Source: Neopestalotiopsis rosae (Eukaryota; Ascomycota; Sordariomycetes; Amphisphaeriales; Sporocadaceae). From it: DNA of 64,000 nt. Of this stretch, positions 1-12,174 are shown one piece after another; positions within the stretch are counted from its first letter, which is position 1, and every line of letters begins with the position of its first letter. The notes beneath the pieces were generated by a model that was given only the letters and a program-made list of their open reading frames with translations, was not told the DNA's origin and did no database searches. A program made the translations under genes and the position numbers. The stretch covers positions 124,001 to 188,000 of the forward strand of contig JALGAS010000003.1 of NCBI GenBank assembly GCA_023078685.1, read 5' to 3'.

Positions 1-3000
1 TCTTGGGCATCGGTCTGGTTGGCAGCGCGTGCTTCCGAGTTGAGACGCGATAAGTGCGACGACGCGTTTAGCAATGGATTTGATAGGGCTAAGGTTAGTG
101 AGGGACGTGCACTGCGGATGATCTGAGGCTCCAGAAATATAGCGCTTATTTAGTGCGTCCTGCTGGTGTAGTGTCACTGGTTGGCGAGGTTGGCTAGAGC
201 TTGGAAAGAGCTAACGACATCTAGCACCAAACTACCAGTGTGCTTGTATCGCCTTGAATCGTTTCTAGCATGACAAGAGTGACCTGGTCTTTTTTCCTTC
301 CAGCCAAAATTGGAAAGATACGGTATGAATCTAGCCATGAAGTCGATATCTTCCAAATATGCTCCAATCTCACATGATGCCCAACTGTAGCCCTCGTACA
401 GACCGATCTCGCCAGTCCACTTGTCTCACCTTTGTTTTGCTGCCCCATCCGTTCTTCGCTGTCTCTCATCTAGAATGCTTATGGTGAATCAACCTACAAA
501 TGTGTTTATTTAGAGAATTGCCACCTGATTGGGAGGAATAGCCTAGTTGTCTAGTTGAACAGACTTGACGCCATCAACGTGGTCCCTGAAATAATGCATC
601 AGCCGCATGGAGGTCAATCCTCTTCACTTCCCCGACGGCATCGGCCAGTCAACGAAGGGTCTTGTAATATATCCCATACATGAACCCGCGTTCCCAAACG
701 AGTGGTCCATGAATGAATGGGAGACCCTCCACCAATCCCCCGTCTCCTAAAGCTCAGACTCCAGGAAGACAGAGCAGGATGCTGGATGCTGGATGCTGGG
801 TGCAGTGCAGTGCAGCAGAGGTTGGGATTCCTTGAACCGATGGTCTGTTGCCGTTGCAGCCGCCCGCATTTTAAAGTTGCCGACCGGGCATGCTGCGAGC
901 GTAACAAAGAGAGTTCAAGCCACTACCCGAGCAAAGGGTATTCCAATGCAACACCGGTTGGATACCAAAAGGCAGGTAATCAAAATTCATGCCTCAACCT
1001 GAGGCGTCTCGGATGGCCCTTGGGGCGCTGATTGGCGACCATCACCCGCAACGATTGAGGGAAATATCCGAGACACCAAAAACATAGCTTTGAAAAAGTC
1101 AAAGAACAGCTAGACAAGCTAGAGAAAACGAATGTACGTACATTAAAACTCGGCACATTCATTGTGTCTTTCTCTGCCTGCTATGGCGTCTCCGTCTGGG
1201 TAAGGTAGTTGGTAGTTGAATTGGTCAGTCAGCTGACGACGAGACCAGCCACTTACCGCTGCGGAACCCACGAGTTTTTCTTTTTCTCTTGAAAGACCCA
1301 TTGAATGGGTCTCATTTGAGAATCAGATGAGTTCGGCGATCGTCGAGGACCAAATCATGATTGCAGAAGTACCTGCCCAAATAAATGAATATCGGCCGAG
1401 AGGGTATTGGTTGAAGGACTGGTCACAAAATATTCGCCCAGAAGGACAAGACGTGCAAGTAATTGCACCTGCAATACAATCTAGCAAGAACACTTTTCAT
1501 TTGTACTAATCTGCAGAATCATACAGTGACATTTATACTAACAAACATGTGGTCTCAAGCATAGATCCCATCCTAAATGCCAGACTGACGATTTCAATGG
1601 TCATTCTAAGGCTGGTGGCTCGTCGAGAGACGAACGGGATGCTCGAGTAGTAGTTTTAGCTGAGCTAAGCTACTCATGCTAATTTGTACACATTGGAAAT
1701 GTGGCCTTCTGTTTGCCGTTCCTTCACAGGCGAAAGATGTCAGTCAGAGATGATGGAGAATCACTATTCAGAGGCGGTATGAATAGCTCCTGGGCGACCT
1801 CTGGCGCAACCAATTTATACCAGTCAAAGACCACGGACCAAATCTCCGTGCCCCACGGGAGAAAAAAGATACATACTAGGCGATCCACCCATTTGTTCTG
1901 TAATACAATGCACGCCTACTACCGACGTTGTCAGCAACGAAATAGATTGGTCTTTGCTCCAAGACCCCATGAAGGCCAATATCCTCTTGGTCTTTGCTCA
2001 CATCATCACGCAATACTTGATTTTCAGTCTATGATCGACGTGCTTCGTTGAATCCGCTGCGCAAAGGCCATCTACCTAACTTGATGGTTTGTCCCGGATG
2101 ACGGTGGAATTTTGACGGCGCGGATGGGTTGTCTCATGCAGGCATGATGCTGTACGAAGACGGATGGGTAGGCGTTGATCCCGCAATAAAGCACGATCTT
2201 CATGGGGGGCAATGCCGGCTTACAGTCTGTCAGACTCACATGCATGATTTTTCTCTATCTACTGCCTGCGTGCATAATAGCTGGTCGGGCCTAAACAGAC
2301 AAGAGATTGATCCAGGAGGCTCGGGTAGAGCATGAGCAGACAAGACTACTTTATGAGCACAGTAGGCGAGAGAGTCAGAAGCTGCGAAACCAACGCATTG
2401 CCGCCCGGCGTCAGCGTGCTTTTGTACACACGAGACACGGGTTCTATTGGTTAACCTCCCCCAAAGTTCCAACTCATGTTTGTCGACAGACCGACTGGAA
2501 AATCTGAGACCCTGCCCACCTGCCAGCTGCAATGCCAGCACAACCAGTCTCGCTACTTATCCAGGATAATGATTGTCCGTAAATTCCTTGGGTCGTTTGA
2601 TTGGAGTGAACAAGCGAGTGATTTGTGAAAATCCACAAACAGGTTTGCCCTGTCTGCTCTGCCAACTGGTAGTTCTATTGGGCATTAGACAGCAGGATGA
2701 GAAAATTGAAAAACAAAAAAGAAAACAAAAAGCACACATCCATCCATGTCATGACTTCAAAGGATTTATTTACATGAGAGCCTGGGGAAATTCCATTCCC
2801 ATCCGTCCACCTGGGATCAAATCGGTCTGGGCTTAGCTATGTTTTTGCTGGTTGTCCGATTGCACCCCCACTTCTCATGCACAAGAAATTTAGCCACTCC
2901 ACCAATGCCAACGCCTTGTTGTTGATTTGGATGTCTTCCTAGCATACCACGTTCGAGGAGGGCCCTTGTCAGCAGTAGTGCACTCATCTCGGCGGTCTTG

Positions 3001-3877
3001 CTCCATGCTGGGAAATAGTACCATTAGATAGTACGTATGGTTGAAAATCGTGAAGATTCTGAAAGGTCGGGTCCTCTACAATGGGGCTGGACTCCGCACA
3101 ATCGCAAATCAATCTGGAGATAATTATTACATGCAGTTCATGTTTGTGTCTACCTGGGACATGGGCAATCGTGTACTCATTACCGTCGATACCTACCTTT
3201 CCACAATGCAGGTAAACAATTCACCGACCACGGTACAGAGCTCAATCCGCTGGAAAATGTTTAAGAGTCAGTAGCTGCAATCCACCCAACGTCTGTAGCT
3301 TAGGTACTTGCCGCCACGTTCCCGTCTACGTACTTGGCGCACCGCGGCCTCCACTTACACCACACGCTACATGCCTTCACTAACTGGCTTGTGTACTATC
3401 CTCCAGTCTACAACCTACCAGGCCTACCCACCAAAAAGACCCATCCAATCTGCGGCTGCTAACCATCTGTACCTTGTTCCCCCCCAGTCCCCAGACAGAC
3501 GAAACCCGTTCAATCCATACACCCACAGCAGGCGCAGAAGCGACACAGACCAGGCTGCTTGTGGGTGAATTGCCTTTCACGTCTCATCGGCCGGTCTGCA
3601 AGTCGTCGACAACTGACTGGGCTGCAGGTAGGGCGATGAATGCCTGAATGAGCCACACTGGAGTAACTGGAAAGCTCGTCTACAAACCAAAGGGACTGTC
3701 CGTGGCCGCCGCCGGAGGCCAAGCGCGAGCCTCGACGCAAACCAAAGCCAAAAATCCAAACGGCCAGAGAGACGCTTCCAATCCAACATCCCAACCCACA
3801 GTACCGCTCCCCTGTAACCACTTGAGGCCTGATTCTCCCAGGGGTGATGTCCAGGCCACCCGACGACCCTTCCCACA
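1..3877. other. Intergenic region and 5' leader of the RhoGEF gene
   Basis: Both strands hold only short open frames of up to about 120 codons. None has a recognisable domain or splice-linked partners. The last several hundred bases are pyrimidine-rich with several short upstream ATGs, which suits a fungal promoter and 5' UTR for the gene starting at 3878. I see no tRNA, transposon end or low-complexity array here. Confidence 0.6.
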
Positions 3878-6800
3878 ATGGAGGCCGGCATTCGTGACCA
3901 GGAGGATCGACTTGTCGGTCGTGCTCATCACCCAACCCCCCAGTCGTCGCAACCTCGCAACTACGACGACAACGACGACTCCTCGTTGCGAGATCGCGAG
4001 TTTTCCTATCCTGACGTCGAGCATTCTGCCGTCCGTCCAGAGCACCTGTACAACAATAGGTACGGCAATTACAGCAGCAGCAGAAGCAGAAGCAGCAGCA
4101 ATCTTGAAGGCGCCGAGGCTGTGCCGTTGCGTCTGCAGCATTCACGCTCTGGCGCCCTTGCTTCCAATGCTGCAAACAACGTCCACGCTACAAGTGCAAA
4201 TGCCAATCTGAATGGCATCGCAAATCCCGACGACTTTTACAAATCCTACCGTGCTGCCGACCAACTCACGCCGGATCCGAGTGCCGGCAGCGAACACAAC
4301 AGATTGATGGCGTCGTCTTCGACAGTCACACCTGCGCAGAGGCAGAACCCCAACGCCTCGCTGCGATCAAACAGCAACGGCTCGACACCCAAGCACCCTG
4401 CAGTGCCCGCAACTCCAAAAACTGGAGCTAGATCTGCCTCGCGTTCAGTCTCCGCTCCCTTGACCGAGGGCAGCGTTGGTGGCGCCTCAAAGTTGAGACC
4501 TGCAGCTTACAGTAGCAGACAACCAAGCGTTAAAGACCTTAAAAAGCGTTTCGATCAGAATTCCGCGGCGCAGGTGAGCAATGGTAGTACCGCCGCTATG
4601 CCTTCTACTCGGGGGTCCGCCCCTCGCTCCGTGCCTCGAGATTCCCCGTCTGCATCGGCCGGCTATCGCGGAGTAGGGAGTAGTAGTGTGAATGGCTCGA
4701 CACCTCCGTCAACAACCAGGTCACATTCGACAACAGGCAGCACGCACTCTACGCGACCATCACAAAGACCCAGGTATCATCCCGAGGACCAGGTGTCGAG
4801 CAATTCACAGTCGTTCGCAAGTCGCATTTCAAAACCACGAAACAGTAACAGCTTATCCTCCAAATCAATGAGCAATCTTTCACCAGTGTCGCCCGTCAGC
4901 ACGCAAACCATACCCACCGTACCTGCTCCGGAAAGCAATAATGCCAAGTCAGCTGGTCAGGGCCTCCTCTTTGGTGAAATTCTTCCAGGAGATCACGATA
5001 TAGGAGCGGCAGGCTATGGAATTGATGGATTGAGGCAAAGACGGACATCTGAATCCAACGTTCAAGCACCCTCAATGCTGCATCAGAGAAGCCTTTCGCA
5101 TGCCGACGCTGAGCCTGCTTCACCTACCGACTGGTATCGCAATACGGAATCCCGACGTGACAGGAGCGCATCTCCAGCAAAGCTGTACAAGAGTCATAAT
5201 AGATCACATAGTGATCTAGCAGGGACAAAAGCTGCTTTGGCCCAATTGAAAACGCCACTGACCTCCCGTAACAAGCAACAAGTAGCCTCAAGCTCAGATC
5301 GGACCATTCCTGGCACATCCAAGTTACCCTTATCTATTCGGAAAAACAGTCCCTCCTCTTCGTCTGCAGAGAGTCCTCCCTTCTCTCGATCTAACACCCC
5401 GTCAGCTGGGAAGCGCCCAGCCAGCAGGACGCAGGGTAGAATCCCGAAACCGGCACCGATCAATACGTCTTCTACAAGAGCAAAGACACCAACAAGTGGG
5501 CACACGGGAAAATCTCGTCCTGGAGCTGTCACTCCCAACAGTAATACGCGTCTGAACGCCTATATATCAGCGCCGCCACCCAAACTCTCCCCGCCGTTGC
5601 GTAGCTCGCGCCCTCGGCAGCCCGTCTCAGCCGCAACAACCGCAAGTTCCAGAATGCGAGCCGTCGAGAGAGGCCGGTCTCCTGCAAAAGCCGACTCGAG
5701 GTCAAGCAAGCATACTGAACCTAGGAGGAGAAAGCTTTCCATGGGCCCTATCGACTTTACTGCTCGCCGAGAGCAGATCAAACTTTCGTACACGAAAAGC
5801 ATCAAGGAAACCGAAGCCAAGGCGGCTGCTAAAAGACAAGCAGCAATCGAGGAGGAGAAGCGACGGAGGGCCGAGGAGGACCGGATTGCAGCCGAGCAAG
5901 CCCACCAACTTGAGCTTGAAAACCAACGCGAGGAGCAGGCTCGGAGAGACGAAGAAAGGGCTGCTCTGGAAGCTGAAGCCTCTCTTGTTGAACCTGCGCT
6001 CCATGAGAAACATCTCGAACGCCCAGAGCCCACTTCGGCAACCAAGGTTCCGGAACCGCCTCTGCCTCCAGATTTTCTAGTGCCTGGCACAACATCCATT
6101 CCAGCAAAGATCACTCTGGATTCGCCCACCCTCGGCATGCCTGGTACATTCCCTTCGTTCGGCTCTCCCGCTCGACACGAAGAAGCGCCGCCATCGGCTA
6201 CGTCAGACACCACCGAGTTTGACACTGAAGCTCAGACCGAACCTCCTCATCAAGCACAGGAGCCCCTAGTGAATGGTTTTGATGGTGCTTCCGAGGTCAC
6301 GAGTATTGCACATAGAGTCTCCGAGTACAGATCGCCGTTCGAGGATTCCCCGCAAGATGACTCGACATCTATCAATATCTCTCTCTATGTGGCTTCGACG
6401 CAGCCTGAAGGAGTGCATGGGCCAAGCAACAGCATCGCAGCGGATCGCAGCTCAGAACACAACTCGAAGAATGAATATACATCACAGCCATCCGCTTCAC
6501 CCACGCATCAGACCATGGTCACAATCGTCAGTCGAGATTCTGACTTCATGACCAAGTCTCTCGAAGATAGCGAAGTAATATCTTTGAGCGGCGAGCAGCC
6601 CATCGAGGGCGACCAGCACGATATAAGCCAACAACACTCACGCCAGGAACAGAATGCACAGTATAGGCAAGAGGCTTCATCTAGTGACGACTTTAGTGAT
6701 CGAGACACGCCGCTCAAGAGGCTAGAAGAATTCTACATAGGCCCAAATGTAGCCGAGTCCGCAGCGCGTCTCCGCGGTTCCGGAACATCAAAGACTTCCA

Positions 6801-9800
6801 GTCGTCATACTCATACCAGAACGTGGTCAATGGAGCAGAACGACCTTGCGCATTCAGATGCTCCCAGCTCTTTGACTGAGACAAGGAGGGTAGGAGAGCC
6901 GAGGCCAAGCTTGACGGTTCCCAGAACATCGATGTCTGCAAACCGCTCGAGTCAAAACACTGTCTGGACCGACTATTCTATCGAAAGCCGCAATGACTGT
7001 CAGGAATATTCGGTCAAGCTTACGAACCAGGCATATCGTGATAGTGACTCGATCTCTGAGGCAGACTCGAGAGCACAACGCAGGTTCGACTTCTATCCTT
7101 CCAGTCCAGAGACCTCGCCCCATGGTAGCTATCGTAAACCGGATCCTGGAGGAAGCAAGCACGGTTCAGTTCACCAGCTGCCTGAGCTCGACACAGGTGG
7201 TGGGTTTGTCGTTGACTATGTCACTCGCCAGAATAGTTCACAATTCGCTGTCCCCAATCTGCCTGATCACTCGCCGCCTCCACCTCCGGGCGATTCAACT
7301 TTCCCGGATCTGAGCTCTGCACCGCCCAGTGACTATTTTGACGATACACGCCCGAACAGCTACCTGCACAATGGACAAGACGGATACAGTTCGTTTTCCG
7401 CCTCAAGGCCACAGAGCGAGAGTTTCGACTTGCCTGGCTCCACCCCTCGCTCCATTGACCAAGGTTCGTTTGAGATTTCGGAAGGGCCAACGTCAACGAG
7501 GACACGAATGGACAGTCAAACAACCCTTGCAGATAGTTTTGATCAGCAAGAGAACTCCACAGGAATCTCTGCCAAAGAGAGGAAGCGACTATTCACTCGC
7601 CTTGAAACCTTGAAGGAACTCGTCGACACAGAAGCCTTCTTCGTTCGGGATATGAGCATTGTCGAGGAAATCTACAAGGGAACCGCAGAGGCTTGCCCCA
7701 AACTCGACGACAAGATTATTAAACTCATCTTTCGAAATACGGATCAAATAATTGCCTTCCACACGGCTTTCTTGGCTGAGCTAAAAGAGGGCGTTGCCAG
7801 CGTTTATGTTCCCAAGACATCCAGATCGATTGTTCAAAAGGACACATCGAGTCAGACTGACAGTATTGCGGGATCCATCGCGAGCGTGGGACAATTAAGT
7901 GATGAAAAAGACCGGGAAACATCCCTGGGCCCCATTTTCCAACGCAATATCGAGAAGATGAAGATTGTTCATGAGACTTTCTTAAAAAATAGCGACCATG
8001 CTGCTAAGCAACTCATCCAGATACAAGAGGATGCTACTGTCAAGGTCTGGCTCAATGAGTGCAATGAGGTCGCTCGAGATCTGACAAAAGCCTGGAACCT
8101 TGACTCTTTGCTGATCAAACCGATGCAAAGAATCACAAAGTATCCCAACTTGTTGATCCAGCTACTTCACGAGACGCCTCCTGATCACCCGGACCGCGCT
8201 GCTTTGGAAGGGGCCAAAGCCACTTTGGAAGATGCAATTGAAGAAATCAACAAGACCAAGAAGAACTTCGAGCTTGTTGGCCAAATCGTCGGTCGGAAGA
8301 GGAAAGATTCCGTCGGTGGCTTTGCCAGAGCTTTCGGCAAGCGTGTCGACAAGCTCCAGGCTGCCAGCAACAAACCTGTTGAGGATGCCGATTATTCGAA
8401 GCTCCACGAGAAATTTGGCGACGACTATCTTCGCCTGCAGGTGGTTCTCCGAGACGTCGAGTTCTACACGAGACAAGTTAGTTCGTATGTTCATGAGTTT
8501 CTGCAGTACCTTTCATCGATGGAACTGGTTATGCGACTTCAACCTTCGCCGCATCCCGAATTGGAGAGCAAGTGGGTGCGTTTCAATGTATCTATGAGAG
8601 ATATTGAGAAAGTTGCCCTCGAGCAGCATGTAAGTTTTAAAACCGTGATTCTACACTCCACCCATGCTAACAATTTTGCAGCTCTCCCAGGTCAGAAAGC
8701 AAGTCATTGAACCCTTTGAGATGGTGATCAAAGCATATAGCAATCCCTCTCTCGCCATGAAGAAGAGGACAAAACGACGAGCCGATTATGAAAGGTCCTT
8801 GCAGCTCAAGAAAGCCGGCAAAAAACTGGACAAGCAAATGATTGAAAGCGTAGAGCAATACGAAGCTCTGAATGATGCACTGAAGAAAGAGCTCCCAAAG
8901 CTTTCCGCACTCACCGAGAAGGTCGGAAATATCTGCCTTGGCAATCTGGTCAACATTCAGACGCAGTGGTACGCGATCTGGAAAGAAAAGGTCAAGGTTG
9001 TTCTGGGCGATTCGCGAATTCCGGAGGCGTCCGACATTGTTACAAGCTTCCAACGCGAATTCAAGTATCTGGAGGAGACCATTAACTCTATGTCTATATT
9101 GAACCCTGGATCAAAACCCCGACCTTCACAGTCTAGCAACGAGGATCAACCTCATAGACTTCGACCACGGCCATCAGAGCTTTCCAACCTATCAAGGGGA
9201 GGGCTATCAGTCAACAGTGACGTGGCGCCTTGCTTACCAACGCCCGATTTTGTCAATCGTCACAGCGGGCAATTCACAGTATCCCCTTCGATTGTATCGA
9301 TGCCAAGTCCGCAGCAATTCAATTATCGCGACTACTACGGTCCTGGCAGCACGAACACGCTGACCGAAACCAACACGATGCACTCGATGGATCATTCAGC
9401 TCCCGTACGGCCAGGAATACGTCCTGGAACGGGCCAAAGTTACGACTCTGCTAGCCTTCCCCGTCAGAGTACTGACTCTGGTTTTCCGACAAAACGCTAC
9501 TCGAACTCGAATTTCCCATCTGGTCCGCAATCACCGCCAGAGTCGGCGCAGCCTCAGCGATTTTCGGGCATCTTCAGCTCCGCCATGCCGCTACCAGATG
9601 CGCCAGAGAGAAGCGTAAGACAGTCGCGTGCATCGTCACGTGCTTCTTCGCGGGAAAGGCAGCCCATCAATGGCTATAATGTGATGTGGCTCGCAGCCTC
9701 ACTCTTTGAATTCAACATTGAAACAACAAAGGTGGAAGCCGGGTACCCTTACCTTACGTACCAAGCTGGCGAGGTGAGTTCTTTTGACTCTTCATTCTTG

Positions 9801-9949
9801 CGTGATAATAAACTTGTGCTAATTCGATATAGATCTTCGATGTGATAGCAGAGAAAGGTGAACTGTGGTTGGCCAAGAACCAAGACGACCCCAACAATCT
9901 TGTTGGCTGGTTATGGTCGAAACATTTCGCCAAACTTGCTGACGACTGA
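3878..9949 (+). CDS. Rho/Cdc42 guanine nucleotide exchange factor with DH, BAR and SH3 domains (Tuba/Gef1-like)
   Basis: Three exons join in phase 0 (3878-8629, 8682-9773, 9833-9949) to give 1986 aa. The introns start GTAAGT and GTGAGT; the first has a GCTAAC branch site. The ATG lies in a good context (CACAATGG). Residues 1 to about 1230 are Ser/Pro-rich and look disordered, with a charged helical stretch near 640-705. A Dbl-homology domain follows at about 1235-1475, including the conserved-looking LLIKPMQRITKYPNLL helix. A BAR domain follows at about 1507-1695. After a Ser/Pro linker comes a C-terminal SH3 domain at about 1920-1984, which is completed only by the small last exon (GELWLAKN ... 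GWLWSKHF). DH-BAR-SH3 order is that of metazoan Tuba/DNMBP. Fission-yeast Gef1 is a related Cdc42 GEF with a DH and BAR-like module. The likely role is activation of Cdc42 or a related GTPase at curved membrane during polar growth or septation. I see no PH domain after the DH domain; in this family the BAR domain takes that position. Confidence 0.9.
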
Positions 9950-12127
9950 TACAACCAAGAGCTAGCAATCGCCAACAGGTTTATTTCTCCAAGCACGCAA
10001 TAGCTTCCAGCTTCCTGTTCCTTTTGCGGTTCGGAAGACGAAATTTACGACCACGTACAAAGAAGTCATAGACAACGGTGAAACATCACCGACGGCTTCT
10101 GTGTACAACATTACGCGAAAGAATTGGCACTGCCGCCAGTTACTTCATTAAACTAAACCCCCAGGCACGGCGTGAGGCGCGTGGCAGAGCGTTGAATTTT
10201 GCTTTTTCTTTTCATTTTTCTCTTTTCTCATATTTGATTAGGCCGGGGCTGGGCACTTACACAGTGTACGAAGCGAATGTCTTGACGGGAATCATGAACT
10301 AGCGAGCGCGCGAATTGCGAATGCCAAAAATACGAACATCACAGAACAAAGACAAGCATCTCAGCAATGGATCAAAAGATGTTTCTGAACGGGAGAGGGG
10401 TATTACAACTTCTGGTTTTCTATTCTGATTCTCATGACTCACCCGTCGCCTGTGCCAGAGAAGGCCGGGGAGCAATACCCATTTTCTCGTTGTTTGTCGC
10501 CGCATGATACCTAAACATTGCGAAGATACCATACTGGACAAACCACCTATTACTTATTTGTATTTTCTTGATTCCCCCCTATTTGCATCCTTTGTCTGCC
10601 ACTTGGTTGGAATCAACAAGAGCGGACTTCTCTCCCCTCGGTCGGGCCAAAACGAAGGGATGTGGCCAAAAGGAAACGAGATGGTATGGTGGTGCTCTTT
10701 CAGACACTTTGCAAGGGGTTGATCTGAGGCGCGTTCTTGAGGAAGAAGAATCTGAGAATAAAAGGGCCATCTCGAAACATGATGAAATGTATCATCAATC
10801 AATCAATCATATATGGCTGTGGAACCTAAAAACATGATGCAGAACTTTTGTGTGTACTGACATGTGAAGCGTAAAATGGAGCGAAACATGACAATGAATC
10901 TGGATAATTCCTGCAACAGCCTCTTTTGATATCTTTGTATGATCATGAGTGGGAGAGGTATGGATTGTCAACCAAGAGAAGAGCAAGCTGAATATGGCAC
11001 ACGGATCTCAGCGTGATCTGGAATGTACACATAGTCACGGGAACAATTCATCCTCGCATCACTCACTACAACGTGCACAACAGAGGTTTATTACATGCGT
11101 ATTCAACTGGTTAAGCTTCCCCTCGCAAAGGCGTAGATCGCGCGGGAACAGGAAAAGATCAACAAAAGTAAGTAATGGGAGAAACTCGAAATGGCCAAAC
11201 CATTCCAGCCACGTGCCCTGTCCCGCGTTTTGGCTGCACGCACTCACGCACATATTCAAACATGACTCTGCATTACCTACCTATTTCCCGTTTGAGAGAG
11301 AGAAATTCTACCAGACTCCCTTGATTGCTTTTTTCTCACATGAGCGCAGGGTAAGTTTGTTTCGTCTCTTGTTGTTGCTGGTCGTGGTTACACGGCAGCA
11401 GCGGACAAAAATTCGAGAGCACCGCTTTCGCTATTCTATCCAAGGACTGTTTCATTACATGCCAACAGTCTTCCATGTCATTTGATTTTCGGCAACTCTA
11501 GGGAAAGCATACTCGTCTTGTTCATCAAACAGAGGCAATGAATTCTGGGCGGAATCAGAGTACTGAAATTCTTACCATGTGTGGTTTTGCATAGGACTTT
11601 CTGTCTTGAGACAGCCTGGTAGGCAAGTCATTGGGCCTTTGTAGCACCGGTTTAGTGAGCCCCAGGCTGCAATTGTCACTTTTTTTTTTCCCTTTCCCAC
11701 TGCTTGGAAAGTATTCACCGCTAGATTGGGGAATAATCCGTTGGAAAACACGCAAAGGGGCTACATGCGTTTTGCGTGATGTTGTACAACATCAGGTAAG
11801 CGGCGACAGAGCCTAGAAGACTTCGCGAAGACGTTTTGGACCACAAAACTTATCCGTTCTCCCAGGATGCCCGTCCTTGTGGTGATGCATGGGAAAAAGA
11901 AAGCAATGGTCCTCCGAGGCTCCCCTTGGGGATTGCCCTTCTGGAAATGATGGAGAGTGGGAGAGAGAGTGAGAACCTAGATTTTGGTTGCCGAAGCGAG
12001 GAGCAACAAAACCTAGACGAGGCTCTGAGGATCACGCATTTTTGGCGAAGAAGGCAAGCAGGAATTTGCATGTACATGGTACTACTGCAAGCGGGCTCGG
12101 TACATGACCCTGTAGGTAAGAATGGAT

Positions 12128-12174
12128 GGGGGGAGGGGAGGGGAGACAGAAATCAATGGGAGTAGGAGGGGGGG
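12128..12174 (+). repeat. G-rich tract with quadruplex-forming pattern
   Basis: Runs of six, four and four guanines separated by single adenines are followed by a three-guanine run and a seven-guanine run, all within 47 bases. This pattern is compatible with a G-quadruplex on the plus strand. It lies mid-way between genes, with no coding signal. Confidence 0.5.

Noticed and set aside
10949..11485. 178-codon plus-strand frame in the velB upstream region
   Set aside because: It starts at GTG, has no domain, and its composition is consistent with chance.
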